Assembly: GCA_963965975.1 (NCBI GenBank)
Contig: OZ014416.1
Span: 8,536,432-8,600,431 of the forward strand
Source: Xestospongia bergquistia
Taxonomy: Eukaryota > Porifera > Demospongiae > Haplosclerida > Petrosiidae
Reading direction: 5' to 3'
DNA: 64,000 bases
This document shows positions 34,477 to 45,885 of the stretch, in pieces. Made by a program: the position numbers and the translations under genes. The notes below the pieces were generated by a model. It had not been told where the DNA came from, made no database searches, and worked only from the letters and a program-made list of their open reading frames with translations. Position 1 is the first letter of the stretch; every line of letters starts with the position of its first letter.

Positions 34477-37400
34477 ATGGCTACTATAAAACACTTTTTT
34501 AATAAAAGGAATCAGGTGAGTTTATATAATACATGTACTATATAATGTAGTACAAATATTTTATATCATTGTTGTCAATGAACATAAATATTATCTCTTC
34601 TAGAAAGTGTACATTAATAAGGTTACTTATAGTATATAACAATGTATAGGGTCCAGTAGTGTAATGATAGACAATTATCCATATTATTAGCAAATTAAAA
34701 CAGAGCTGTCAAGACAAAGTGGGAAAATGTGGAGTAATTCCAAAGAAAATTAAGCTATTACTATTTATAAGTTATTGGATCTTTGTTTAAACTCTTGAAG
34801 ACACACCCTCCATTAAAAGTTATCTTTTATTATAATCTCTATCTTACTATTTTCAGAACTATGAATTATCTTTATACAATGCTGCTAAAAATAGAGACCT
34901 AGAGGGAGTGATGTCAGCTCTTAAGAATGGAGCAGATGTAAATTATAGAGACAAAGTTAGTTTAAAATAATAATTCTGTTTCTGGTATAAATGTCTTTCA
35001 ATAAAATTAGTAAAAATACTTAATATATTTACTTGTTACTGAAAACATCATAATAATTAATGACATTTCAAACTAGTAATGTTTTATTATATTATTATTA
35101 GTGAACTTAATTCCATTGTTTAATGAAATGAAATACTTTCACTTACAATAAAATGATGACTTATTAATAGAACAATTGATTGAATATTATACATGACACA
35201 CCTCTCTATCAGAACAATTATTAGAATATCTTTTAATGCGTACTGATGTTAATATTGTACTAGTCAATGTAATTTATAATAATTAATTTCTATAGGATCA
35301 GGAGACAGCTTTATATCATGCCTCAACAAATCGTCATATTGAGATAGTCCAGTTACTCTTACAACATCAAGCTGACCCAAATATTTGTAACAAGGTCAGT
35401 ATGTATTGTGTACAAATATTATTGCATATATTACACAGTATTAAGTCTATATCATACTAGTACAGGATATATAATGTATAATATGAGTTAGTGATATAAT
35501 TGATGTTAAATTTCTGAAGGCTCAGTCACACATGTCAATGGTGTTTGGCCTAGTTTCCTAACTTCATATTAGAGAATCTAAGTTAATTTGTAGTATAATT
35601 TTAATTATGGCATTAGCCACACCCTGCCATGTGTGATAGGAGTGGTCAGATAAGAATATATAAACCCAAGGTAATCCTAACACCTCAGCTTTTTTAAACA
35701 ACACAAAAATTGATCTTATAATTAGCAGTATTATTGAAAATAATCATTATAGTTAGTATATATGTAATATACATATCTTATCACATATCAATGGAATGTG
35801 GCGGGTGGGAGCCATTGATATACTTAACTTCACCTTCTTCATATAACTCATAATAGCATTCAACAACTTTGTAGTCTTAGCCATTCTATAATTAATGTTG
35901 TATTAGCCAATGTAACTTTTATTAATTTCTCTAGGATCAAATAACAGCATTATGTTATGCCTCAACAAATGGCTACACTGAGATAGTTCAAATACTCTTA
36001 AAATATAAAGCTGATCCCAATATTTATAACAAGGTCACTGTGTACTGTGTATAGATATTGTTGTATGTACTACATACTATTAAGTCTGTATCATACTAGT
36101 ACAGAATAGTGTGAGTTAGTCATAATAATTGATGTTAATATTGTACTAGTCAATGTAACATATAATAATTAATTTCTGTAGGATCAGGAGACAGCTCTAC
36201 ATTGGGCCTCATGTAAGGGTCACACTGAGATAGTCCAGTTACTTTTACAACATCAAGCTGATCCCAATATTTGTACTACGGTCAGTATGTATTGTGTATA
36301 GATATTGTTATATGTACTACATAGTACTAAGTCTATATCATACTAGTACAAGATATATAGTGTATAGTATGAGTTAGTGATATGATTAATGTTAATGTTG
36401 TACTAGTCAATGTAACATATAATAATTTATTTCTGTAGTATCAGTGGACAGCTTTACAAGAGGCTTCAAGAAATGGTCATACTGAGATAGTCCAGTTACT
36501 CTTAAAATATAATGCTGATCCCAATATTTGTGACAAGGTCAGAGTGTATTGTGTATAGATATTATTGTATGTACTACATAGTATTAAGTCTATATCATAC
36601 TAGTACAGGATATATAGTGTATAGTGTGATTTAGTGATATAATTGATGTTAATATTGTACTAGTCAATATAAATTATAATAATTAATTTCTCTAGTATCA
36701 GTGGACAGCTTTACATTGGGCCTCAAGTAATGGTCATACTGAGATAGTCCAGTTACTCTTAAAATATAATGCTGATCCCAATATTTGTGACGAGGTCAGT
36801 GTGTATTATGTATAGATATTGTTGTATGTACTACATAGTATTAAATCTATATCATACTAGTACAGGATATATAATGTATAGTGTGAGTTAGTGATATAAT
36901 TGATGTTAATATTGTACTAGTCAATGTAACTTATAATAATTAACTTCTGTAGGATCAGCAGACAGCTCTACATCGGGCCTCATATAAAGGTCACGCTGAG
37001 ATAGTCCAGTTACTCTTAACATATAATGCTGATCCCAATATTTGCAAAAAGGTTGGTGCATATTCTGTATAGATATTGTTGTATGTACTACATAGTATTA
37101 AGTCACTGGTACAGGATATATAGTGTATAGTGTGAATTAGTAATATAATTGATGTTAATGTTGTTCTAGTCAATGTAACATATAATAATTAAATTCTCTA
37201 GTATCAGTGGACGGCTCTATTTTGGGCCTCATTTAAAGATCACACTGACATTGTCCAGTTACTCTTACAACATGTAGCTGATCCCAATATTTGTAACACA
37301 GTCAGTCTGTATTTATGTATACATATTGTTGTATGTACTACATAGTATTAAGTCTATATCATACTAGTACAGGATATATAGTGTATAGTGTGAGTTAGTG

Positions 37401-40400
37401 ATATAATTGATGTTAATGTTATACTAGTCAATGTACCTTACAATAATTAATTTCTCTAGTATCAGTGGACAGCTCTATTTTGGGCCTCAAGAAATGGTTA
37501 TACTGAGATAGTCCAGTTACTCTTAAAATCTAAAGCTGATCCCAATATTTGTAACGAGGTCAGTGTGTATTGTGTATAGATATTGTTGTATGTACTACAT
37601 AGTATTAAGTCTATATCATACTAGTACAGAATATATAGTGTATAGTGTGAGTTAGTGATGTTAATATTGTACTAGTCAATGTAACTTATAATAAATAAAT
37701 TTTTGTAGGATCAGGAAACAGCTATACATTGGGCATCATATAATGGTCATACTGAGATAGTCCAGTTACTCTTACAACATAAAGCTGATCCCAATATTTG
37801 TGACAAGGTCAGTGTGTATTGTATATAGATATTATTGTATGTACTACATACTATTATGTCTATATCATACTAGTACAGGATATATAGTGTATAGTGTGAT
37901 TTGGTGATGTAGTTTACGTTAATATTGTACTAGTTATTGTAATTTATAATATTTCATTTCTCTAGAATCAGCTGACAAGTTTATATCAGGCCTCATATAA
38001 AGGTCACACTGAGATAGTCCAGTTACTCTTAAAATATAATGCTGATCCCAATATTTGTGACAAGGTCAGTGTGTATTGTGTATAGATATTGTTGTATGTA
38101 CTACATAGTATTAATTCTATATCATACTAGTACAGGATATATAGTGTATAGTGTGAGTTAGTGATATAATTTATGTTAATGTTGTACTAGTTAATGTAAC
38201 ATGTAATAATTAATTTCTGTAGTATCAGCAGACAGCTTCACATCGGGCCTCAAGTAATGGTCATACTGAAATAGTCCAATTACTCTTAAAATATAAAGCT
38301 GATCCCAATATTTGTGACAAGGTTAGTTGTATTGTGTATAGATATTGTTATATATACTACATAGTATTAAATAGTGTTGTTTTAGTAAACTAAAACTAAA
38401 ACTAAAATGTATTTAGTAGACCCTAAAACTTTTATTAAACTAAACTAAAAAATAGAGACCAACTAAAACTAAAATTTTTAGCTGCCAAAAACTAAAATAA
38501 TATTAAAATTAAAGCTGAGTTATGTTATTTTACTAATATTTACTAATATTAACATACTGACAAACCTCAACTTAGAATGTGAAGTCCTTCTTAGAAAACA
38601 GAAAATATGTGTATCTATGACCTGTGATTATTTGATTGCCTATTCTTACATGATTGCAAAATTAAGTGAATCAAGTAAAATAATATTCACTAACATAGAA
38701 AACTATATCAAGTTACTAAACTAGTACTAACTAAAATTGCTTCACCAACTCATTGCTAAAACCAAACTAAACTAAAATAAAATCAAATTGAAAAACTAAA
38801 TTAATACTAACTAAACTAAACTAAAATGTATTTTATAACCCTTCACTAATACTAAACTGAACTAAAATATTTTTTTCCTTACAAAAACAACATTAGTATT
38901 AAGTCTATATCATACTAGTACAGGATATATAGTGTATAATGTGAGTTAGTGATATAATTGATGTTAATATTGTACTAGTCAATGTAACTTATAATTAATT
39001 TCTGTAGTATCAGCAGACAGCTTTACATTGGGCCTCAAGTAATGGTCATACTGAGATAGTCCAGTTACTCTTAAAATATAATGCTGATCCCAACATTTGT
39101 AACAAGGTCAGTGTGTATTGTGTGTAGATAATGTTGTATGTACTACATAGTATTAAGTCTATATCATACTAGTACAGGATATATAGTGTATAGTGTAATT
39201 TAGTGATATAATTGATGTTAATATTGTACTAGTCAATGTAACATATAATAATTAATTTCTCTAGTATCAGCAATGTAACATATAATAATTAATTTCTCTA
39301 GTATCAGCAGACAGCTCTACATCGGGCCTCATATAAAGGTCACACTGAGATACTCTTAAAATCTAATGCTGATCTCAATAGTTGTGACAAGGTCAGTGTG
39401 TATTGTGTATAGATATTGTTGTATGTACTACATAGTATTAAGTCTATATCATACTAGTAAAGGATATATAGCTTATAGTGTGAGTTAGGGATATAATTGA
39501 TGTTAATGTTTAAGTAGTCAATGTAACATGTAATAATTTCTATAGGAGCAGGAGACAGCTCTACATTGGGCCTTAGGGAAGGGTTACACTGAGATAGTCC
39601 AATTACTCTTAAAACATCAAACTGATCCCAATATTTGTGATATGGTTAGTATTAGACTCATTTTGTTGATAATTTTCTTTTTGTTAGTATGGTGATACTG
39701 CATTACATATTGCCTGCAGTGAGGGTAATCTTAATGTTATTAGCTGCCTGCTATCTGAAGGAGCAGATGTAACTGTTAAGAATAATAATGGTAATACTCC
39801 ACTAGAAAGATGTCAAGATACAATCAGGAATGAAATTTTTAGTCTCTTTGCCAAGTATAATCCAAAGCGAGGTGAGGTGTTATTAAAGATGAACAACATT
39901 ACGCACTCACACATTCTTTATTTGTTATTATCTAGTCTTAGAAGATGTGTCTAAGTGGAATATTGAATATGTTGAAGAAGACCAGGTCTTTGAGAAAAAA
40001 GAGTATGGAGTCATGTTAGTCATTCCACCATCAGCAGTAAAGAAGAAAGAAGAAGTAAAAACTGAAGTTAAGGTTGTTGCACCTGAGGAAATAGATATCA
40101 TTCTCCCTCCTGATGTTGAGCTTGTGAGCTGTTTCTATAAAATTGAAACAACTGGAAAATTTTCAAAACCAATAGAACTTTATCTTCAACATAATGTTGA
40201 ACTGACATCACAAGAAGAATGCCAGCAGTTAGCCTTTATAAAAGCTAAAGGTCCACCACCTTATAAATTTGAGCTGTTGCCCACTGAAGGACAAGAGTTT
40301 AGACCTTATGACAACTCTGGAGTTGTTAGACTCTGTGATTTCTCTCCAGTAGCTGTAGTTTATCTTAAGAAAAAGTTTAAAAAAATAAAGAGTGCTCTAT

Positions 40401-43400
40401 TTCGGCAACCATCTTACAGTTATATAGTGACAGTTTTTGTCAAGCAAATGAGGAAATCTTGTTGGGAGATAAAAGCAGTAGTCACAAAGAATCTTGGACC
40501 TTTCTTAAAGGTATATTTAGCAATAATGAAAAGATTAATAGTTTTTGTCATTATAAGATATTAATATTATTCATAATGTGTTCTTGTATTTGTTAGAGAG
40601 TACTGAGGCTTGTTTTGAAAGTTGGAAGAGAATAGAACCAGTCTCTTTTTTCTTTGACCCTGTCATTAATGAAGTGACAATTACTAATGAGTACTATGAC
40701 ATCAAACCAATGATCAATCCATTTCAAGTAAAGGATTTAATTGATGTTTTGACTTTGTTATATTTATTGTATTAAAGGTGTCTAAGAAAGTAGTTGATAA
40801 ATGTCAACCTGATACTGCCCTGCCTTATTTAAAATTTCAAGCCTTTCTTAAAGATGATAAAGAAGTTATTGACCTTAAGCTCAGTTTTAAAGGAATGAGA
40901 GAAGAGGCGAGTTTAATGATTGCTAGTTATGATTTGCAACAAATCAAAGGTGTGGAAATTAGACAATTAAATCCTTATTTCATTAATGCATAGAAAATTT
41001 AATAATAATAAAATAACTTTACAAAGCTAAATTAATTTTATAATTTTATGTAGATATACCTGCTTCTTCATCTCTTTCTACTAGTCAACCTAGTACTACC
41101 AGTATCCTACCTTCTCCTACTTCTACAACATTTCCTGTTTCTCCTAATTCAATTGGTAGTACTCCTAGTCCTGTTGATAACCAATCTTCTATTGGTACTC
41201 CTCCTATTGTCAGTGATCCTTTTCCTTACAGTACAGAATGTTCATGTAAACTAAACATTCCAAATGACTTGTTGTGTGAGTCATTTAAGTGTAAAATGAA
41301 AGTTGTTATTAGAGAGTGTACATTAACATTATGGATAAGCATTTTTCTAAATTAGGTAAGGTACCAAAGAAGCATCACCTGATGATGTTACTTCATCCTA
41401 TTAAGTACAAGTGGGATACTATTGGTGAACAACTTAAAGTGAATTTTGGTGATATAAAGTCTGCTGAGTACAATGAGGCATATGACCATACCAGAAAACT
41501 CTCCGAAGTCCTTCAGGTCTGGATAGACAAAAGAACTAGTCTGGTTTGTTGGAAAACAATTATTACTGTTGTAGAAGAGCCACCTGTAGAAAACAAAGTA
41601 GTAGCTGATGATATATATCAGTTCTTAACAAGACCAGATATTCAGAATGAATATCTATCTTCTCATCGTCATACTGGTAAATAAAATTTTATTATGTATT
41701 TAGATAATGTTATAACTCTAGGTCAGCTGATCACTACATTTAATTCTCCTCCTCAAATTGCTCCAAAACCTACTACAAAAAAAGGTATAAGTGGTAATCA
41801 TTTTTGTATATTAAAGAACACATACTTTTTTCATTTGTTTGTTATTATAGGTCGCCCTGTATCTACTCCTATTCGTCCTCCAATTGCACCAAAACCTGCT
41901 ACAAAGAAAGGTAAACAATAGACTCATAACTACTTATTCATAATTTATTACTGTAGGTCGTTCTTTATCTTATCATCCACCTCCAATTGCACCAAAACCT
42001 ACTAAGAAAAAAGGTACTAGAATAATTTATTTCTGTATGTTCCTCGAGAATGAATGATTATTTTTTCCTTTTCTAGTGGAGATAGATGAAATGGAACAAG
42101 AAGCTCCATTACAATCATCTAATCCTATTGGAGTAAGAACTATTTTAAAAACTATCAAAATATCTTTATCTTTCTTAGTTTGCTGCTCATTGTCTTCATA
42201 AACAAGCTAAACAATGGGAGGAGAAAGATAATGACATGATAGTAGCTACTAAACGAATGGCCAGACTGATGATGAAAATGTCAAAGTTTGCCAAGTAAGT
42301 GTCATAAAATGAAATGTGTGTATTTTATGTAATGTACTCTTATCACTTAATAAAAGGACGACATTAGATGATATCAACTATCAATTACAATACTTTATAG
42401 TTACATTTACCATAAGGGTACAAATTTTCGAGGGTTTAAATTTTCGTGTTTTTTAAATTTTGCTTTATTATTTAAATTTCGTGAGTATTAATTTTTGTGT
42501 TCAGTGGGTGTGAAGTTTAATAATGGGTGTGGTATAAGGGACGTGTTGTGATCACAAGCGTGATTTTCGAGAAATATGGCTACCTATTCCTATAAATCCA
42601 TAGTAAGAGGGTACCATATATACAAGAAAATCTGGGAGGCAGTTGACGGAGAAGTACTTCAGACAGTGTAAAAGAGAAAGAAATGACCGACATGAATCCC
42701 TCTGCATGATTATGCGTGGGTGGAATAAAAGTTAAATTTCGTGATAAAACAACAACCCACGAATACAGCGAAATTAAATCTCCCACAAAAATTTATACCC
42801 TTACGGTAATTCTTTGCCATTCATTATAATCTAAACATTTAACATTTATTAGGACATGTTACTTTATTGAGTTTACACTGCTATGTTGTGGTATTATTAA
42901 TTTACATAGTGATGAAGTTGGTGAGGTGACATCCAAAGAGGATTTCATGGAAACAGCTACCCTTATAATAACAGAGAGTGAAGAAGTTATCAAAATGGCT
43001 AAGAAAGTTGCTACTATTTGCAAAGATGAGAAAATTAACAAGGTGAGGAAAATTAATATACTATAGTAACTACATAGAGAAAGTGATAGCTTGATATGTT
43101 CTTCTTTAAAAGTGATGATATTACTATATTAAATTTGTATTGAATGTAATATATTTTTGCACAACATTTTATACAAATATACAAAGATGCCATACTGAGC
43201 AACTTGTGTTATATATTTCAGAGTTGTATATATGGTCTTAATAACCTATAGCTTCATATATGGACAAGTTATATTATTATATGTAGAGAGAACTTTTACT
43301 ACATAGAGAGAATTTTTACTCTACCATGTTGCTTGCTTACAATTCTTGTTTGTTGTATAATACATTTTAAAATTTTTTATCTCAATTATTATAGAGTTTG

Positions 43401-43754
43401 GTACAAAGTTATGAAAAAATTGAAACCATTGCTCATCAACTTCAAGCAAATGTTTCTGTAGAGAATACCAGACAAAAAGGAAAAAGTAATCATGAATATA
43501 ATTGATTATAATAGTTATAGTTATTGTTAAGTGATAAGTAGTAATTTAAAGTCATTCATTTTTACATAGACCCAAAAGAAGATAAGGAAGCCACTGAACT
43601 GTTGACAGTCAATGCTGAGAACCTAATGTCTGCAGTGTCTGAAGTACTCAGTATTACTAAGAGTGCTATAATAACAGTGCCTCATGAAAATCATGGTCAA
43701 TTGACTGGTCTAATGAGTTGGGTCAAAAGTTCAGCTGAAGCTACATCACCTTGA
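34477..43754 (+). CDS. gene C: ankyrin-ZU5-Death-proline motif-vinculin tail protein
   Basis: Deduced protein of about 1292 residues. Exons: 34477-34515, 34857-34955, fourteen ankyrin exons (35296 to 39644, one of 90 nt), 39688-39871, 39936-40510, 40599-40727, 40778-40949, 41054-41275, 41356-41676, 41722-41784, 41851-41910, 41957-42013, 42077-42132, 42179-42294, 42910-43042, 43395-43485, 43570-43754. Start [13 protein letters not shown], stop TGA at 43752. No exon has an internal stop. Three introns carry insertions missing from the paralogues, making this the copy most hit by mobile elements. A 4-nt deletion at the 40599 exon is tolerated only if the acceptor moves 2 nt downstream. Confidence 0.8.
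35508..35887. mobile_element. 380-bp insertion in a gene C ankyrin intron
   Basis: This intron matches the family consensus up to ATAATTGATGTT (35496-35507) and again from ATAATTAATGTT (35888-35899), a near-perfect 12-base direct repeat like a target duplication. The inserted sequence is unrelated to any other part of the window. No clear inverted ends or poly-A were seen. Its minus strand has a short open stretch with [18 protein letters not shown], source unknown. Confidence 0.55.
38371..38894. mobile_element. MITE-like element, hAT-type signature
   Basis: About 524 bp inside a gene C ankyrin intron, flanked by the 8-base direct repeat AGTATTAA (38363-38370 and 38895-38902); the uninterrupted introns have one AGTATTAAG there. 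The ends are inverted: TGTTGTTTTAGTAA on the left and, on the reverse strand, TGTTGTTTTTGTAA. The interior is rich in ACTAAA repeats and has no coding capacity. Eight-base duplications and TGTTG-type ends are typical of non-autonomous hAT elements. Confidence 0.75.
39234..39307 (+). repeat. tandem duplication of a splice acceptor
   Basis: A 37-base unit running from CAATGTAACATATAATAATT through TTTCTCTAG to TATCAG occurs twice in tandem (39234-39270 and 39271-39307). Both carry a full acceptor. Only the second leads into the open ankyrin exon; use of the first gives a frame that stops within seven codons. Confidence 0.9.
39936..40510 (+). other. gene C ZU5 exon
   Basis: 575 nt, two codons longer than in A and B because of a [13 protein letters not shown] segment where A has [11 protein letters not shown]. 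The ZU5 core is conserved ([27 protein letters not shown]). Followed by UPA-position exons 40599-40727 and 40778-40949. Confidence 0.8.
41356..41676 (+). other. gene C Death domain exon
   Basis: 321 nt, phase 1-1, with core [36 protein letters not shown] and IYQFL. Preceded by an 80-nt intron and the long Ser/Thr/Pro linker 41054-41275. Confidence 0.85.
41722..42013 (+). other. gene C three proline-lysine motif exons
   Basis: 41722-41784 encodes [12 protein letters not shown], 41851-41910 encodes [11 protein letters not shown] and 41957-42013 encodes [12 protein letters not shown]. All are phase 1-1. This is the copy in which the three motifs are most uniform, so APKP-x-x-KK is probably the functional consensus. 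Confidence 0.75.
42077..43754 (+). other. gene C vinculin-type tail exons
   Basis: Exons 42077-42132, 42179-42294, 42910-43042, 43395-43485 and 43570-43754. Same motifs as gene A ([59 protein letters not shown]) and the same short tail after MSWVKS, ending SP before TGA. The second intron holds a MITE-like element. Confidence 0.8.
42407..42809. mobile_element. MITE-like element in a gene C tail intron
   Basis: About 403 bp with inverted ends: TTACCATAAGGGTA on the left and, read on the reverse strand from the right, TTACCGTAAGGGTA, followed by further matching AAATTTT. The paralogous introns of A and D read straight across this point (GTTACATATAAT then TTTGCCATTCATT). No coding capacity. The empty site in two paralogues shows insertion after the genes duplicated. 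Confidence 0.8.
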
Positions 43755-45846
43755 ATTGATTTTATATAATTTGTTATGTTTTTATAATTACAATATTTTA
43801 TATATTGATTAAGTGTATTAGAGACTACAACATTTTTAAGATGAAGTTTTTATATTACCATATAATAATTGTCCTTTTTGACATAGATATTTATATACTT
43901 TCTATAATTGTTTGGTATATTTTTGAGCATTTTTTGTGAAGTTTGAATGAGTTCACATCAATTAAAAATGTTTTTATTTCAATATATCATACATGAGTTA
44001 TATAAGAAGGATCTTATTGCATTATATGATACATTTATACAATAATGGATACTATCAACTTTAGTAATGATCAAGAGAACTAATACTTCAAATTTGGTAC
44101 TTTATATATTAAGTAGGAGTTTAATGAGTTCAATACTATTATATAATAATGGATTAGTAATTAAGAAAATATATATTTGTATATTAATGTAGTTGTACAT
44201 ATTGTAGTTGTTATAAATTAAACATCTTTAAAATTTCATTACTCATTATGATGCTATCTCAGTACTTCTTGTTGAAGTATGTTGGTTGCTAGTATAATTC
44301 AATTGAGTTGTAGAAAGATGATTGTCCCTTACAAATACAGCTGACAAGAGAATTAGCTGTTGACTAATATTAGAGAATGAATCAGTCTCACGTCTTGTCA
44401 GTTCAGTTGTATTTTATTTTATTCCTTCTTTAACTGTTTGTATTTAACATGTCATGTCAATGTATTTAATTGATGTATTTTATTATTAGCAATCAACATG
44501 AACTATAGCTCATAGTCTACTTCTATACATTTAAATACAGTATAATGATGGATGTATTAAATGTGTGGAGGTAAGTAAGTTCACTGCTTATGAAGCACTC
44601 TTGGTGGTTGATTTTATGAAATTCATAATATCTCTAGAGATTTGTCCTTTTTTCCATTAACCACTTTTACAAACAGTGCCCCACCCACAGATGAATATTA
44701 TTAATATTGTTTATCACTAGTAATTGTTTTTCCTATGAATATGATTAGACAGTCTTAGTGGTCACTTTCACAGTATTAATTACATTTTACACCTTCTCTG
44801 GAATACCGTAAATGCTAGTCCACCCATAGATATTGGACCTGACAATACTTTCAATATACTAGTTGTTGAAAGAAGACTGAACAGTGTGACCTGTTTCAAA
44901 AATTTGGATCAAAGAGATTGAACAAACAATTTGATTATTTTGCAAGCGTGCCCTTGACAACTCTGCTAGTAAGTATATAACTCTTACACTTTAGAAACTA
45001 TCATCTGAATTTTCTCACAAGTCATAAAATTGAGATTATATGTCTGCTATTGGAAGTTTTATTTGAATTGATTTGATTTTTTTCATATACTTGTCACCGT
45101 AGATAGAAGAGGTACACTGACATTAGACCTTGTTAAATAACCACATAGTAAAAAGTTAGATTCTAGTCACCACTAGTGCTTAGTTATTGCTCAGTATTGT
45201 AAGACTGAACCTCCACTCCTTTGTTAGCAAACAAGCTCAGACTAGAGTGATATACAATAGTTGTAAATACATATTAAAATAGTATTGAAGTAGAATCTTT
45301 GGACCTTTATTCTTAAAAGCCTTTCCTTCATATTGAAGACTGATATATACTAGTTGTAAACAGATATCATTTTCTCTAAAAGCATTCCAATCTGATCTGT
45401 AATGTAACATTATTTCATTCTGTTGTTTATTGTTGATATTAAGCAGTAATTGGAAGTTGTATGAAGGACTTTTATCTGTCATTATATAAAGGTTTAAGTT
45501 GATGTCCAAGATAATCCAGAAAAGAGTAGAGTTAATAGCTAGATATATAATTGTATAGTACACAAATACTGTAAATGTAGATGACTGAGTTAGTAATGAT
45601 ATATAGGTATGATCATAGATTGTCATATGTCTTAGTTTAATAGTGTGCCACTGATCATAATTCACTAATCACATTGTAGCCTTCAATATAGAATATGAGC
45701 AGAAACTTGTTAGACATAACTTCTTGTTTATTACTAGCTATAATATGGTAATTGTTAATTCAATATTTATATACTGTCCACTTCTATAAAATAAATGGAG
45801 TATTTTTTAGGAACACATGTCAGAACTTTGTACCATATCTTAAAGT
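43755..45846. repeat. spacer downstream of gene C, with block beta
   Basis: Up to about 44390 this is 3' flank shared with genes A and D (AAACATGTTTTTATTTCAAT-type sequence and the GATCAAGAGAACTAATACTT stretch). From 44390 it is block beta, closely matching 20720-22021, and it leads into an orphan first exon. The minus-strand open frame 45237-45665 has no domain and I do not support it. Confidence 0.65.
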
Positions 45847-45885
45847 ATGGCTACTATAAAAGCCCTTTTTAAAAGATGGAATCAG
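45847..45885 (+). pseudogene. orphan first exon of a deleted family member
   Basis: ATG GCT ACT ATA AAA GCC CTT TTT AAA AGA is followed by TGG AAT CAG and donor GTGAGT. This is the family's 39-nt first exon, with the usual leader (AGGAACACATGTCAGAAC to TCTTAAAGT) before it. The start of intron 1 follows for about 65 bases, then from about 45950 the sequence matches the 3' flank of gene B (TTGCTATTCTATTTGTGT near 29547). Everything between intron 1 and the 3' flank has been deleted. Confidence 0.85.

Larger units (their letters stand above)
34857..39871 (+). repeat. gene C ankyrin repeat exon array
   Basis: N-cap 34857-34955. Repeat exons start at 35296, 35935, 36182, 36439, 36696, 36953, 37202, 37460, 37709, 37966, 38223, 39008, 39302 and 39546; the terminal exon is 39688-39871. 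All are 99 nt and phase 0, except 39302-39391, which lacks nine bases (the Val-Gln-Leu of helix 2). The exon at 36953 ends at a weaker GTTGGT donor. Introns after 35394 and 38321 hold insertions. Confidence 0.9.

Noticed and set aside
45237-45665. 142-codon minus-strand open frame
   Set aside because: Lies in spacer block beta, has no recognisable domain, and is AT-driven; related blocks elsewhere do not show a comparable long frame.
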